64,000 nucleotides of DNA from Pseudomonas sp. URMO17WK12:I11 (GCF_007677725.1 NZ_VEDF01000004.1:62001-126000); one strand, 5' to 3'; positions 27,301-35,549 are shown, counted from the first letter of the stretch. Numbers and translations are program-made. Notes: generated from the sequence alone by a model not told the origin.

Positions 27301-28504
27301 GCCGTGTCGGTGGGACATCGGTGATGATCGCCTCGGGATAGGCGCCCGTGCGGCCTACGGCGATCGCACGCTCATCGATGTCGGTGGCGAAGACCTGGAC
27401 CTTGACCGGATTGCTTTCAAGCTTCTGATGCTCGGTACACAGAATGGTCAGGCTGTAGGCTTCTTCGCCGGTGGAGCATCCGGCCGACCAGATCCGCACC
27501 TCGTCCTTGAGCGTGTTTTCGTCTTCGGTCGCCATCAGGTGCGTCAGCACATGGCGTTCCAGCGCTTCGAAGGCTTCGCGGTCGCGGAAGAAGTTGGTCA
27601 CCCCGATCAGCATGTCGCCCAATAGCTGCTCGGCTTCATCGACGTTGCCTTCCAGGTACTGGTAGTACGCGGGCAGGTCAGGTTGCGCCGTCACCTGCAA
27701 GCGGCGCTCGATACGCCTGAGCACCGTCGCGCGCTTGTAGTGCTTGAAATCGTGCCCGGTGCGCTTGCGCAACAACAACAGGATATCCAGCAGCACGCGC
27801 TCGGCGAGCTCGCGCTCATGTTCAGGCGAAACGCTGGCGACCTTCATGTCATGGGGAGCAGGAATCTTGATCGCACGGGTGTTGCGCCACAGATCGACCA
27901 GCTTGTGCGGAATCTCCGCTACCGGCAGCACCGCGTCGACCATGCCGGTAGCAAGCGCGGCCAGCGGCATGCCATCGTACTCGGCATCGTCGGGGCTCTG
28001 CACAATGGTGATGCCGCCCTGCTCCTTGATACGCGAAAGGCCCACGGCGCCATCGCTACCGGTGCCGGTCAGCACCAGGCAAAAGGCGAATTCCTTGTGC
28101 GCATCGGCCAGATCGCGGAAAAACAAATCGATTGCTACATGACTGCCCGCTGGACGGCTGGCGGCTGTCACCCGCAGGTAGCCATCGGTCATCGTCAGCT
28201 GGCTGGCGGGCGAGATCACATAGACATGATTGGCTTCGATGGGCGCGGCATCGGTGACCTGTTGCACAGGCATCGAGGTAGACGCCTGAATGATCCTGTC
28301 GGCAACGCTTTCATGGTCCGGTGACAGATGCAGAATGATCACGAAGGCCATGCCGCTATCGGCCGGCATATGCTCGAAAAACGTCCGCAATGCGGCCAAC
28401 CCGCCCGCCGAGGCACCGATACCGACTACCGGAAAACGCAAATGGCTGGGTACGATGCCGGCACGCTCGGGCAGGGAAGTCGGGCCGTTGGGGGACGCAG
28501 TCAT
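24362..28504 (-). CDS. CheB-CheR-PAS-histidine kinase-receiver fusion
   Basis: 1380 residues. CheB methylesterase domain (about 20-205; catalytic serine in GIGASAGGL, histidine in LHLSPDHES, aspartate in GTGSDGAVG) without the usual N-terminal receiver; CheR methyltransferase (about 230-490; WSAGCSTGEEAYS, ATDIDERAI, DLIVCRNLLIYL); PAS domain; a glutamate-rich coiled coil (SNEEMQAINEELRSATEEL); two more PAS domains; kinase core with phospho-histidine in LMSHELKHPLN; ATPase domain with DNGAGL and GLGIGLALAR; and C-terminal receiver with VIVTDIGMPEMDG. Such proteins are chemotaxis-like sensors acting outside the flagellar pathway. ATG 28504 is chosen over a start at 28555. Its methylation target is not encoded nearby. 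Confidence 0.9.
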   Translation of the reverse strand: MTASPNGPTSLPERAGIVPSHLRFPVVGIGASAGGLAALRTFFEHMPADSGMAFVIILHLSPDHESVADRIIQASTSMPVQQVTDAAPIEANHVYVISPASQLTMTDGYLRVTAASRPAGSHVAIDLFFRDLADAHKEFAFCLVLTGTGSDGAVGLSRIKEQGGITIVQSPDDAEYDGMPLAALATGMVDAVLPVAEIPHKLVDLWRNTRAIKIPAPHDMKVASVSPEHERELAERVLLDILLLLRKRTGHDFKHYKRATVLRRIERRLQVTAQPDLPAYYQYLEGNVDEAEQLLGDMLIGVTNFFRDREAFEALERHVLTHLMATEDENTLKDEVRIWSAGCSTGEEAYSLTILCTEHQKLESNPVKVQVFATDIDERAIAVGRTGAYPEAIITDVPPTRLRQYFLREGEHYRVRKEIREKVLFAKHSLLSDPPFSQIDLIVCRNLLIYLDRDIQRQMLQMFHFALKPGGYLFMGSSESADACPELFTAVDKRNRIFRARAGTNASRRAPSMPRGGFSLSSLAVPPPMLPPARKFSYAEIHQRAMAEQMPPSMIVDPNGDILHMNEGAGKFLRYVTGEVGRNVLVLIMPQLRLELRTTLYQVQHSGKPALSRKVRINDAEGDYLVDITARPFKDKITDQDVRTLVFNISAVTPVSELLELDSQSENQVLVSLENELQRTKLHLQETIEQSEVSSEELKASNEEMQAINEELRSATEELETSKEELQSINEELLTVNYELKTKVEETDKINDYLANLIASTDIATVFVDRNMHIRWFTPRAKEIFSMLPVDTGRSLLDITHRLDYPELAADASSVYESLTMLEREVSSSDGRWYIARLLPYRSSEDHIDGTVLTFIDITKRREAEDDLRLGQERMRLVAESTHDFAIIILDGHGLITDWNTGAQLMFGYSAEEVIGASIELIFTPEDRSAGVAQAEMRNAREHGRGEDERWHLRKDGSRFFCSGEIALLRAQSGEGFVKIARDLTGHKRLHDEQCKKLAESKSPLTLKDEFFALMSHELKHPLNLIQLNAEILRRLPTVRNSEHASKAVVAIGDAVTSQTRIIDDLLDVARIRSGKLKLQTRLIDLGAMLGDIHAVISEEYPRAQISFDKPCANTPALIVEADPTRLEQVIWNLLQNALKFSGESAKVGIVLSQVELHAHIDISDNGAGLASAELEQVFDLFRQTKPMHAGHQRAGLGIGLALARQLVQAHGGSMVARSAGIGHGCTLSVALPLSAKPLAGGPQSEAIDQEQGRLSGIKVLLVDDSPEVLNVLRMLLEMEDAVVCSYDNPRQALEQTLQERFDVIVTDIGMPEMDGHELVGALRAGKVHRSTPAIALTSYATATDPASGKSMLFDRHLSKPVQYDELVGAIESLCKAALE

Positions 28505-28597
28505 GTGAATCTCGATTCGCAACGTGTGGGAGGCCTGAAAGTATAGGCCTCGCATCGGCCAGTGACCATGACGTGAGCGCTCAGGCGCAGCGCACGC

Positions 28598-29653
28598 TCA
28601 CACCTGCTGCGGCTCGAGCAAGTACTCGACCAGGGTCGAGGCGCAGGCCGAAATGCCTCGCACCAGGACCATTTCGAAGCCATGGGTATTTTCCGTCGGG
28701 ATCGCTATGCAGCCAGCTTTGGCATCGAGCCCCATGCTCAGCACAGCGCTGGCATCTGAGGCGAAATCGACCAACAGTGCCGCTTGTGGCGCGTAGCCTG
28801 CTCGCCGCGTCGCCGCGAGCAAGGCCTGAACGACCGAACGGGTGTAATAGCCCTTTTGATCGCCGGTATTGATGATCGGGTTGGCGCTGAGCTCGGTTGC
28901 ATACTCCTCCAGCACAGGCCCGACTTCGACCGCAATGGTGGTGTCGCCCGGCAATCTGGCTGCGGCGTACATCGCGCCAGCGTTCGATTCTTCCTCCAGT
29001 GTGGTCATGACGAACCAGACGTCCTGGCACAACGCCGCGCGCCGGGTCTTCAACACACGAGCGCACTCGATCACGGCAGACAGCGGCGCACGGTCATCGA
29101 GAAAGTGCGCGGCGATGCAGTCCTGCACCCTGAACGGCTTGCGCCAATGCTGGCTGAGTACCACACGAGTGCCGGGGCGCACGCCAAGCGCCTCCAGCTC
29201 TGACTTGGATTTGCGCGTGACAATGTAGACATCCTTCCACTGCACATCCCCGGCAAGCACGTCCTGCCCGGTCGCCGTACTGCCGCTGTTGTGCATCGAA
29301 CCATAGGACAGCACGCCCGGCAGGGTTTGCGCATCGCCGAGAATGTCGACCGGGCAGACGCCAAAGCTGATGGGCTGCGCACCGCCCAAAGCCAACACCT
29401 CCAGGGTGCCATTGGCCTGGACGTTCTTGACGATCATCGCGATTTCATCCATGTGCGCCATGACGCGAATGGCCTCGGCCGCTTCACCGCCGCATCCCGC
29501 GCGCACCACCCCGATCACGTTTCCTGCAGGGTCGACGTAGGCTTCGTCACAGTATTCGCGCAGCTCGCGCAGGCAGATTGCCCGTACCTCATCCTCCTGC
29601 CCGCCAGGGCCGCGCGCATTCAGCAATTCTGTCAGTAATGCCTCGAGTTCCAC
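28598..29653 (-). CDS. M42-family metallo-aminopeptidase
   Basis: 351 residues, the family length. Likely two-metal aminopeptidase of the FrvX/TET type, cytoplasmic and probably a large oligomer. Metal and catalytic residues seen: MAHMDEI, HFLDDRAPLSA, TTLEEESNAGA, AVEVGP and a final ENTHGFEM. The EEES in place of the more usual EEVG is a variation to note. The start is GTG with GGAGGATGAGCA upstream. Monocistronic; 93 bases separate it from the downstream end of the CheB-CheR promoter region. Confidence 0.85.
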   Translation of the reverse strand: MELEALLTELLNARGPGGQEDEVRAICLRELREYCDEAYVDPAGNVIGVVRAGCGGEAAEAIRVMAHMDEIAMIVKNVQANGTLEVLALGGAQPISFGVCPVDILGDAQTLPGVLSYGSMHNSGSTATGQDVLAGDVQWKDVYIVTRKSKSELEALGVRPGTRVVLSQHWRKPFRVQDCIAAHFLDDRAPLSAVIECARVLKTRRAALCQDVWFVMTTLEEESNAGAMYAAARLPGDTTIAVEVGPVLEEYATELSANPIINTGDQKGYYTRSVVQALLAATRRAGYAPQAALLVDFASDASAVLSMGLDAKAGCIAIPTENTHGFEMVLVRGISACASTLVEYLLEPQQV

Positions 29654-29808
29654 TGCTCATCCTCCGCTGCTCGACGCTTGGGTTGACCTGCAACCAGCTC
29701 CGGCGTTCCGCCGCATCCTGGCTAAGCGCCCTTGCCGCTGGTCAGCCCTGCGGAACAGCCTGCTGCCCAGCCATCTCCACCGCTAACCTGGCATACGGAG
29801 ATGGAACG

Positions 29809-30303
29809 ATGATCGATACCACCACAGGCATGAGAACCGGCGAGCGCTACCGCGTCGAGAACATCGAGCGTGCGCATCAATTTCCAGGCTTCTTTCTCGA
29901 TGGCAAATACTTCCTCGGCCCCGAACTGCTGACGGCGGTGGGTTGGTTGGAGGGTACGCGGTTCATCTACGACAACCTCGATGCTGCCGGCGAGCCGGTG
30001 TTCCCAGAGCGCATCGCGGGGGAAATCCACGACCTGACATTGACCCTGGTCGATGGCACCACCCTGCAACTCAGGCATGTCGATGCCAGCGCTGAGGCGG
30101 TAGACGCCGAGGCGAGCGTATCGACGGAACAGGGCGAGCGAGATGAGCCGGCGCCTGCCCCGAGGCCTGGGCAAACCAGGCGCGCTGAACACAGCGTCGG
30201 CAGCTGCCTGCGCGCAGCCGCCGCTCGAGTACCCACTGTGGTGGGCCTGGCGGTGATCGGGCTGATCGCAGGCGCGCTGTTCTGCCGGCGCAAGCACCGC
30301 TGA
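29809..30303 (+). CDS. Hypothetical protein with C-terminal membrane anchor
   Basis: 164 residues. The first 90 form a compact alpha/beta-looking part (ERAHQFPGFFLDGKYFLGPE, LTLTLVDGTTLQLRHVD), then a charged Pro-rich linker (GERDEPAPAPRPGQTRRAEH) and a C-terminal hydrophobic helix VVGLAVIGLIAGALF followed by CRRKHR, a tail-anchor layout. The ATG follows CGGAGATGGAACG; an upstream frame from 29578 is not supported. Function unknown. It precedes the PfpI gene by 76 bases and may share its transcript. Confidence 0.6.
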   Translation: MIDTTTGMRTGERYRVENIERAHQFPGFFLDGKYFLGPELLTAVGWLEGTRFIYDNLDAAGEPVFPERIAGEIHDLTLTLVDGTTLQLRHVDASAEAVDAEASVSTEQGERDEPAPAPRPGQTRRAEHSVGSCLRAAAARVPTVVGLAVIGLIAGALFCRRKHR

Positions 30304-30379
30304 TGAAATCGTTTGGAACTTCGCCTGAGGTTCGGGGCGTCGGATATCTGGTCCATTGAAATGAAACGGAGAGTCAACC

Positions 30380-30919
30380 ATGAGTACACAACTGAATGGC
30401 AAGCGCGTGGCGTTCCTGGTCACCGATGGCTTCGAGCAAGTGGAACTCACCGGCCCACGTGACGCCCTCCAGCAGCAGGGCGCGACCGTAGAAATCCTGG
30501 GCGAAGAAAAAGGTACGGTACGCGGCTGGAACCACGACGAGCCGGCGGATGAATTCCCGGTCGATGCGACCTTCGACAGCGTCCAGGCGGACCGCTACGA
30601 CGCTATCGTGCTGCCCGGCGGCGTGCAGAACTCCGACACCATCCGCTTGATCCCTGGCGCGCAGAAACTGGTGAAATCGCTCAGCGCTGCCGGCAAGCCG
30701 CTGGCGGTGATCTGCCACGGCGGCTGGTTGCTGGTGTCGTGCGACCTGGTCAAGGGCAAGCGCATGACCAGTTTCAAGACACTGCAAGACGACATTCGCA
30801 ATGCAGGCGGTAATTGGGTGGACGAGCAAGTCGTGGTCGATGGCAACCTGATCAGCAGCCGTCAGCCGGACGACATTCCAGCTTTCAATGAAGCACTGAT
30901 CAAGGCCTTGGCGGGCTGA
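30380..30919 (+). CDS. PfpI/DJ-1 family protein
   Basis: 179 residues of the PfpI branch (YhbO/YajL-like deglycase or protease-like). The nucleophile elbow is VICHGGWLL with the catalytic cysteine, followed by the family's HGG, and the glutamate in DGFEQVEL near residue 20. These proteins protect against methylglyoxal, oxidation and other stress. CGGAGAGTCAACC is the ribosome site. The following SDR gene starts 34 bases after the stop, so the two are probably one operon of carbonyl-stress proteins. Confidence 0.85.
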   Translation: MSTQLNGKRVAFLVTDGFEQVELTGPRDALQQQGATVEILGEEKGTVRGWNHDEPADEFPVDATFDSVQADRYDAIVLPGGVQNSDTIRLIPGAQKLVKSLSAAGKPLAVICHGGWLLVSCDLVKGKRMTSFKTLQDDIRNAGGNWVDEQVVVDGNLISSRQPDDIPAFNEALIKALAG

Positions 30920-30953
30920 TCGCCAAGCGTATCCAATTGCAGGAGCCTAACCC

Positions 30954-31811
30954 ATGCGAGACTACCCTACTCCGCCCTTCCCGTCGCAGCCGCAGAACGT
31001 GCCTGGTTCGCAACGTCGAATGGAGCCATACCCGGACTGCGGCGAAGAGTCCTACACCGGTAACAACCGGCTGCAGAACAAGGTTGCACTGATCACCGGC
31101 GGCGACAGCGGCATCGGCCGTGCGGTGGCCATTGCCTACGCCCGCGAAGGTGCCGACGTCGCCATTTCCTACCTCGATGAGCATGAAGACGCGCAGGAAA
31201 CGGCGCGTTGGGTCGAAGCCGCCGGGCGCAAATGCCTATTGCTGCCAGGCGATCTTGCGCAAAAAGAGCAGTGCCAGGCCATCGTTGCAAAGACCGTCGA
31301 GCAGTTTGGCCGCATCGACATTCTGGTCAATAACGCCGCGTTTCAGATGGCTCATGAAACCTTCGAAGAAATCGACGATGACGAATGGGTGAAAACCTTC
31401 GATGTCAACATCACCGCGATCTTCCGCATCTGTAAGGCGGCATTGCCTTCGATGCCCAAGGGTGGCTCGATCATCAACACCAGTTCGGTCAATTCTGACG
31501 ACCCGTCGCAGAGCCTGCTGCCCTACGCCGCCACCAAAGGGGCGATTGCCAACTTCAGTGCAGGCCTTGCGCAGTTGCTGGCGAAAAAAGGCATTCGGGT
31601 CAACAGTGTCGCCCCGGGCCCGATCTGGACTCCGCTGATCCCGGCCACCATGCCCGACGAGGCGGTGAAAAACTTCGGTTCCAGCTACCCCATGGGGCGG
31701 CCAGGCCAACCGGTCGAAGTGGCGCCTATCTACGTGCTCCTCGGTTCTGACGAGGCCAGCTACATCAGCGGCTCCCGGTATGCCGTCACGGGCGGTAAGC
31801 CGATTCTCTAG
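30954..31811 (+). CDS. SDR-family oxidoreductase, YghA-like
   Basis: 285 residues. Extended N-terminus rich in Pro and Tyr, then Rossmann motif GGDSGIGRA, VNNAA, catalytic serine in NTSSVNS and YAATKGA (Tyr and Lys). It matches the NADP-dependent aldehyde/glucose-dehydrogenase-like general-stress SDRs (YghA, YhdF). Substrate is unproven. AGGAGCCTAACCC precedes the ATG. Likely cotranscribed with the PfpI gene. Confidence 0.85.
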   Translation: MRDYPTPPFPSQPQNVPGSQRRMEPYPDCGEESYTGNNRLQNKVALITGGDSGIGRAVAIAYAREGADVAISYLDEHEDAQETARWVEAAGRKCLLLPGDLAQKEQCQAIVAKTVEQFGRIDILVNNAAFQMAHETFEEIDDDEWVKTFDVNITAIFRICKAALPSMPKGGSIINTSSVNSDDPSQSLLPYAATKGAIANFSAGLAQLLAKKGIRVNSVAPGPIWTPLIPATMPDEAVKNFGSSYPMGRPGQPVEVAPIYVLLGSDEASYISGSRYAVTGGKPIL

Positions 31812-31820
31812 CGCAATATT

Positions 31821-31860
31821 CTGCCCTCGTCGCTATCGGTCTGCCGTGGCGACGGGGCAG
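31821..31860 (+). terminator. Possible hairpin after SDR gene
   Basis: CTGCCCTCGTCGC pairs with GCGACGGGGCAG (one bulged T), spanning 40 bases just after the SDR stop. There is no T-run, so this is only a candidate. Confidence 0.4.
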
Positions 31861-31928
31861 TCACAGAAACTGAACCAACCTCCAGGCAGTACCGTCCACC
31901 GCTTATCATCCGACCTGTGGATTTCTCC

Positions 31929-32432
31929 ATGGCAACCGACCCAGTGCTGGCCACGCTTGGCTACCTCAAGGACAATCAGTTGATCCTCAGCACGGCTGAA
32001 TCGTGCACCGCTGGCTGCATGGTGGCACTGCTCGCCGCCGTGCCAGGCACCGGCGAAGTGCTGGAGAGCGGTTACGTGGTGTATTCCCCCAGTGCCAAAA
32101 AACGTCTACTGGGTGTCAGCGCAGAGACCATCGAACGCTACGGGTTGACCAGCGAGCCGGTGGCCTGGGAAATGGCCTTGGGTGCGCTGCGCGACAGCGA
32201 TGCCAATGTAGTGATCGCCACCACTGGCGTTGCCGGCCCTGGCGCCGAGTCAGGCATCGCCCCTGGTACCCTGTGCTTCGCCTGGGCGTTTGCCGGCGAG
32301 CCGGTGGCGGTGTTCACCCGCACGCAGCGTTTTTTCGGCGAACGTGATGAGGTGATGCGCCAAGGCGCATTGTACGGTCTGACCCGGCTCTCGCACTATC
32401 ACCAGCGCTGGCTGCGCGGCGAGCGCGCCTGA
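31929..32432 (+). CDS. pncC: CinA C-terminal-domain protein (nicotinamide-nucleotide amidohydrolase)
   Basis: 167 residues, the stand-alone PncC form. The signature STAESCTAGCM near residue 20 and TGVAGPGAESGIAPGT are diagnostic. The enzyme converts nicotinamide mononucleotide to nicotinate mononucleotide in pyridine-nucleotide salvage. Because Pseudomonas also carries another PncC copy near recA, this may be a second paralogue. ATG 31929 is chosen; a GTG four codons earlier is possible. It converges on the SDR gene with 24 bases between stops. Confidence 0.8.
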   Translation: MATDPVLATLGYLKDNQLILSTAESCTAGCMVALLAAVPGTGEVLESGYVVYSPSAKKRLLGVSAETIERYGLTSEPVAWEMALGALRDSDANVVIATTGVAGPGAESGIAPGTLCFAWAFAGEPVAVFTRTQRFFGERDEVMRQGALYGLTRLSHYHQRWLRGERA

Positions 32433-32456
32433 GTGACACTTCGCCCTGCGCCGTGC

Positions 32457-33164
32457 TCAAAGCACGCTGCGCGTGACGCCGCCATCGACCTTGATGTTCT
32501 GCCCAGTGATGTAGGCCGCGCCCTCGCTTGCCAGAAACGCAATGGTGGCAGCGATTTCCTCGCTGCTGCCGTAGCGCTTGAGCGGTACGCTGTCGCGGCG
32601 CTGCTCGGTGGCTGGCAAGCTGTCGATCCAGCCCGGCAATACATTGTTGATGCGCACGTTATCGACGGCGAACTGATCGGCGAAGATCTTGCTGAACGCC
32701 GCCAGGCCCGCGCGAAACACCGCTGAGGTCGGGAACAGCTCGGTGGGCTCGAACGCCCAGGCGCTGGAAATATTGATGATCACCCCGCTCTTCTGGCGCT
32801 GCATGTACGGCGTCACCAAGCGTGTCGGACGAATTACGTTGAGTAAGTAGGTATCCATGCCCGCATGCCAGTCGTCATCGCTGATTTGCAGAATCGGCGC
32901 GCGTGGTCCATGCCCGGCGCTGTTTACCAACACATCGATGCGGCCCCATTGCTGCACGACGGCATCGACCAGGCGCTGCAGGTCGGCGGTGGATTGATTA
33001 CTGCCGGTCACGCCGATGCCCCCCAACTCAGCAGCCAGTGCCTCGCCCTTGCCCGACGAGGACAGGATAGCCACCTTGAAGCCGTCTGCTGCCAAGCGCC
33101 TCGCCGCTGCAGCGCCCATGCCACTGCCGCCTGCGGTGATGATCGCTACTTTCTCCATTGCCAT
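32457..33164 (-). CDS. SDR-family protein with atypical active site
   Basis: 235 residues. Cofactor motif TAGGSGMGAAAARRL and VNSAGHGP place it in classical SDRs, and the serine of NISSAWAF is present, but the usual YxxxK is replaced: the aligned segment FPTSAVFRAGLAAFSK has serine for tyrosine and arginine for lysine. The C-terminus ITGQNIKVDGG is normal. The protein may be a non-canonical reductase or a binding protein. Start ATG 33164 has GGAGGCAAC. The neighbouring LysR gene begins upstream on the same strand and might regulate it. Confidence 0.75.
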   Translation of the reverse strand: MAMEKVAIITAGGSGMGAAAARRLAADGFKVAILSSSGKGEALAAELGGIGVTGSNQSTADLQRLVDAVVQQWGRIDVLVNSAGHGPRAPILQISDDDWHAGMDTYLLNVIRPTRLVTPYMQRQKSGVIINISSAWAFEPTELFPTSAVFRAGLAAFSKIFADQFAVDNVRINNVLPGWIDSLPATEQRRDSVPLKRYGSSEEIAATIAFLASEGAAYITGQNIKVDGGVTRSVL

Positions 33165-33264
33165 GTTGCCTCCGAATCGCCTGGCGCGGATGCGCCTTGA
33201 GGGGTTTACGTTAGCAACTGCTGGTGGCTCCAGGGAGTCAGCGATCCTACTCGAAGACAGTAGA

Positions 33265-34158
33265 TTAACTACTACCAGCCTGATCTCGAAGCCAGCCGCG
33301 GACGATCTCAAGTGCCTGCGCCTGCACGGCCTTGCGCGGCCAGACCAGGTAGAACGCCTTGTCCAGGCGCAGGCGCAGGGGGAACAGCTGAACGAGCCTG
33401 CCAGCGCTGACGTCCCTCGCCACGAAGGCCTGGTTGGCCAACGCGATACCTTGGCCGTCTATGGCCGCATCGATGGCCAGTGAGGTTTGATTGAACCGCA
33501 AGTTTCTAGCGCTCATCGGTGGATGCCCTGGGAAGCACTCAGCCAGGTACTGCGGCCAGTATTGATGAGCGTCGTGCAGCATGACGAACCCTTGCAGGTG
33601 GGTGAAGCAGGTGGGCGGTGCTGCACCTTCGAACAGCGCGGGACTCGCCACTGCAACCAGGCACTGCTGCATCAGCAATTCACAGTTCAACCCCGTACCG
33701 ACTTCAGGTGTGCCGTAGCGAACCGCCAGGTCCACCCCGTCAGTGTTGAAATGCGACAGCCGGTCGCTGGCCAGCACCCGCAAGTCGATATCAGGGTAAC
33801 ACTGGGCAAAGTGGCCGAGCCTGGGGATCAGCCATTTCGAGGCGAAGGTAGGGGTCACGCTGACCGTCAGGTGGGTAGCCTGTGGCCGCAGCAGGCGTGT
33901 GGCCTCATCGATCATCGCCAGGGCGCTGCGAATACTGGCGCTGTAGCGCAGGCCCGCATCGGTCAAGGCAAGGCCCCTGGGCAGCCGCTCGAACAAGCGA
34001 AACTGCAAGCGCGCCTCCAGACCGCGCACCTGCTGGGCCACCGCGGCCTGGGTGACATTCAGCTCATCGGCGGCCGAGCGAAAATTCAGGTGGCGAGCGA
34101 CCACTTCGAACACGCGCAGCGCATTGAGCGGTGGCAAATCGGGAAAACCGTCCGGCAT
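33265..34158 (-). CDS. LysR-family regulator, GcvA-like
   Basis: 297 residues. N-terminal helix-turn-helix FRSAADELNVTQAAVAQQV with the NALRVFEVVARHLNF lead typical of the GcvA/AmpR branch; effector domain from about residue 90 (TPTFASKWLIPRLGHF). In this branch the target is often a neighbouring gene; the SDR 100 bases downstream on the same strand is one possibility. No divergent partner is present at its own promoter, which faces the end of the HAD gene. Confidence 0.85.
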   Translation of the reverse strand: MPDGFPDLPPLNALRVFEVVARHLNFRSAADELNVTQAAVAQQVRGLEARLQFRLFERLPRGLALTDAGLRYSASIRSALAMIDEATRLLRPQATHLTVSVTPTFASKWLIPRLGHFAQCYPDIDLRVLASDRLSHFNTDGVDLAVRYGTPEVGTGLNCELLMQQCLVAVASPALFEGAAPPTCFTHLQGFVMLHDAHQYWPQYLAECFPGHPPMSARNLRFNQTSLAIDAAIDGQGIALANQAFVARDVSAGRLVQLFPLRLRLDKAFYLVWPRKAVQAQALEIVRGWLRDQAGSS

Positions 34159-34230
34159 GACCGTGCAGACTCTGTCAGCGTGTGCCCAAGGAGCAGCGAA
34201 TCTACTACAGCGTGCAGCACCGCCGCCAGG

Positions 34231-34851
34231 TCATGAGGACGCCAGCGCCGCCAAGCGCTGCGCCGCCACGTCGTGCCGCCGGCTTTGCTGCCAGGCCAGC
34301 TGTGCCTGCAGTTGCTCGGCAGCGTGCTTGACTTTCTGTGCCCAGCCCGCGTCCCGTGGGTCGACCACGACCACGCGAAAGCCGTGCTCGTGACCTTCGA
34401 TGCCGACACCTTCGGAGTCATCGACATGCAGGTCGATTGCAAAGGCCGGTGGGTACTTCGAGGGGGCTTTGGCGAGGCCGTTGGCCGCCAGTACCTGCTG
34501 ATGCCGATCGCTGTTGACCACGCCATCGACGTGAATCCCGTACAGCATCAGCCAGCGCCGGATATAAGCTGGCGTGCGCCCGGACGAGGTATAGATCCAG
34601 ATGCTGCAGCCCTGGCGGCGCAACTCGCGCATCAAGGTCCGCGTGCCGCTGCGCAGGGGCTCGCCGAGCCAGCGGTGCAGGCAGGCCGGCAGCTTGCTCG
34701 CTTCCTCCTCGGCGTGGTGTGGCAAGCACGCGAGGGTGTCGTCGATATCGAATGAGATCCGCAGGCGTGGCTGGGTCCGCTTGCCATTGCTGACTTGCCA
34801 GGTCCGCTGTGCATAGGCTTTGGCGCGCGCGATCATGGCTGCACGTGGCAT
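34231..34851 (-). CDS. HAD-superfamily phosphatase-like protein
   Basis: 206 residues. HAD motif I FDIDDTLA, motif II YTSSGR, motif III lysine in KAPSKYPP and motif IV HVDDSEGV are all present, so it should be an active phosphohydrolase. The substrate is not predictable. Its ATG shares one base with the TGA of the upstream Fic-like gene (TGATG), indicating coupled translation. A small cap-like insertion lies between motifs I and II. An alternative start five codons in is possible. Confidence 0.8.
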   Translation of the reverse strand: MPRAAMIARAKAYAQRTWQVSNGKRTQPRLRISFDIDDTLACLPHHAEEEASKLPACLHRWLGEPLRSGTRTLMRELRRQGCSIWIYTSSGRTPAYIRRWLMLYGIHVDGVVNSDRHQQVLAANGLAKAPSKYPPAFAIDLHVDDSEGVGIEGHEHGFRVVVVDPRDAGWAQKVKHAAEQLQAQLAWQQSRRHDVAAQRLAALASS

Positions 34852-35549
34852 CAGTGGCTCCTGCGCCGCGCCGACACGCAGGTGCCGGGCAGGAAAAAAG
34901 CATCGGCTTGTGGGGCGTGGGCTTCGAGAAAAGCAGCGTACTTTTTCTTGATCTTGGGCAGTTCGTACAACGCCTTCACACCATGCTTGGCTGAGTTACG
35001 GATGACTGACGAAGGGTTGAAATAACCCTCGGCGTTGTCCAGCGACAACACGAACGGCGGCAGGCCTGCACGCATCAGCAGGTAGCTGACGATCAGCGAA
35101 CCGGTTCGGTTGTTGCCTTCGATGAACAGCTGCGGCTTGCTCAGAATGCGCACGTAGACCCCCGCTGCGCGTTTCCAGATCGAATCACTGCGATACGCGC
35201 AATACCAGTTGTACAAATCCTTGATGCCACCTTCGACGTTGTTGAAGAAGCGCGCCTCGGTGGCCGCCAGATGTGCGGCGAATTCGCGGCGGCGGCCGGA
35301 ATCGCTGCCGCACAGCACCGTGGCGTTGATTTCCAGCATCAGGTTCAGTTGCTGCAGGTCGAACAGGTCAACGCCCCGGGCGACATAGTCGTCAATCAGC
35401 GCATAGCCTTCAAGCACGTTGAGCAGCACCTCGTCGGTGAAGGGGTCGCGCGGCTCGGTGAAATGTCGGCTGAGCTCGCCAAAACGGGCCTGCACTTCGC
35501 GCAGCGCGCGCTCTACAGCTTGCAGGTCAAGGCGACAGGTAGCATCCAT
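34851..35549 (-). CDS. Fic-like protein with altered Fic signature
   Basis: 232 residues, helical, with the Fic fold core recognisable from LSKPQLFIEGNNRTGSLIVS. The canonical motif is HxFx(D/E)GNGRxxR; here the histidine position is glutamine (Q140) and the GNGR is GNNR, so AMP transfer is doubtful. No inhibitory (S/T)xxxE(G/N) helix is evident. The upstream in-frame start is a TTG at 35585; ATG 35549 is preferred. It lies 93 bases after pstB with no T-run terminator between, and is coupled to the HAD phosphatase. The pair could modify and de-modify a target or be a nucleotide-handling unit. Function unknown. Confidence 0.65.
   Translation of the reverse strand: MDATCRLDLQAVERALREVQARFGELSRHFTEPRDPFTDEVLLNVLEGYALIDDYVARGVDLFDLQQLNLMLEINATVLCGSDSGRRREFAAHLAATEARFFNNVEGGIKDLYNWYCAYRSDSIWKRAAGVYVRILSKPQLFIEGNNRTGSLIVSYLLMRAGLPPFVLSLDNAEGYFNPSSVIRNSAKHGVKALYELPKIKKKYAAFLEAHAPQADAFFLPGTCVSARRRSH

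Noticed and set aside
30374..30829. Minus-strand ORFs opposite the PfpI gene
   Set aside because: Shadows without start signals; the PfpI nucleophile elbow fixes the real strand.
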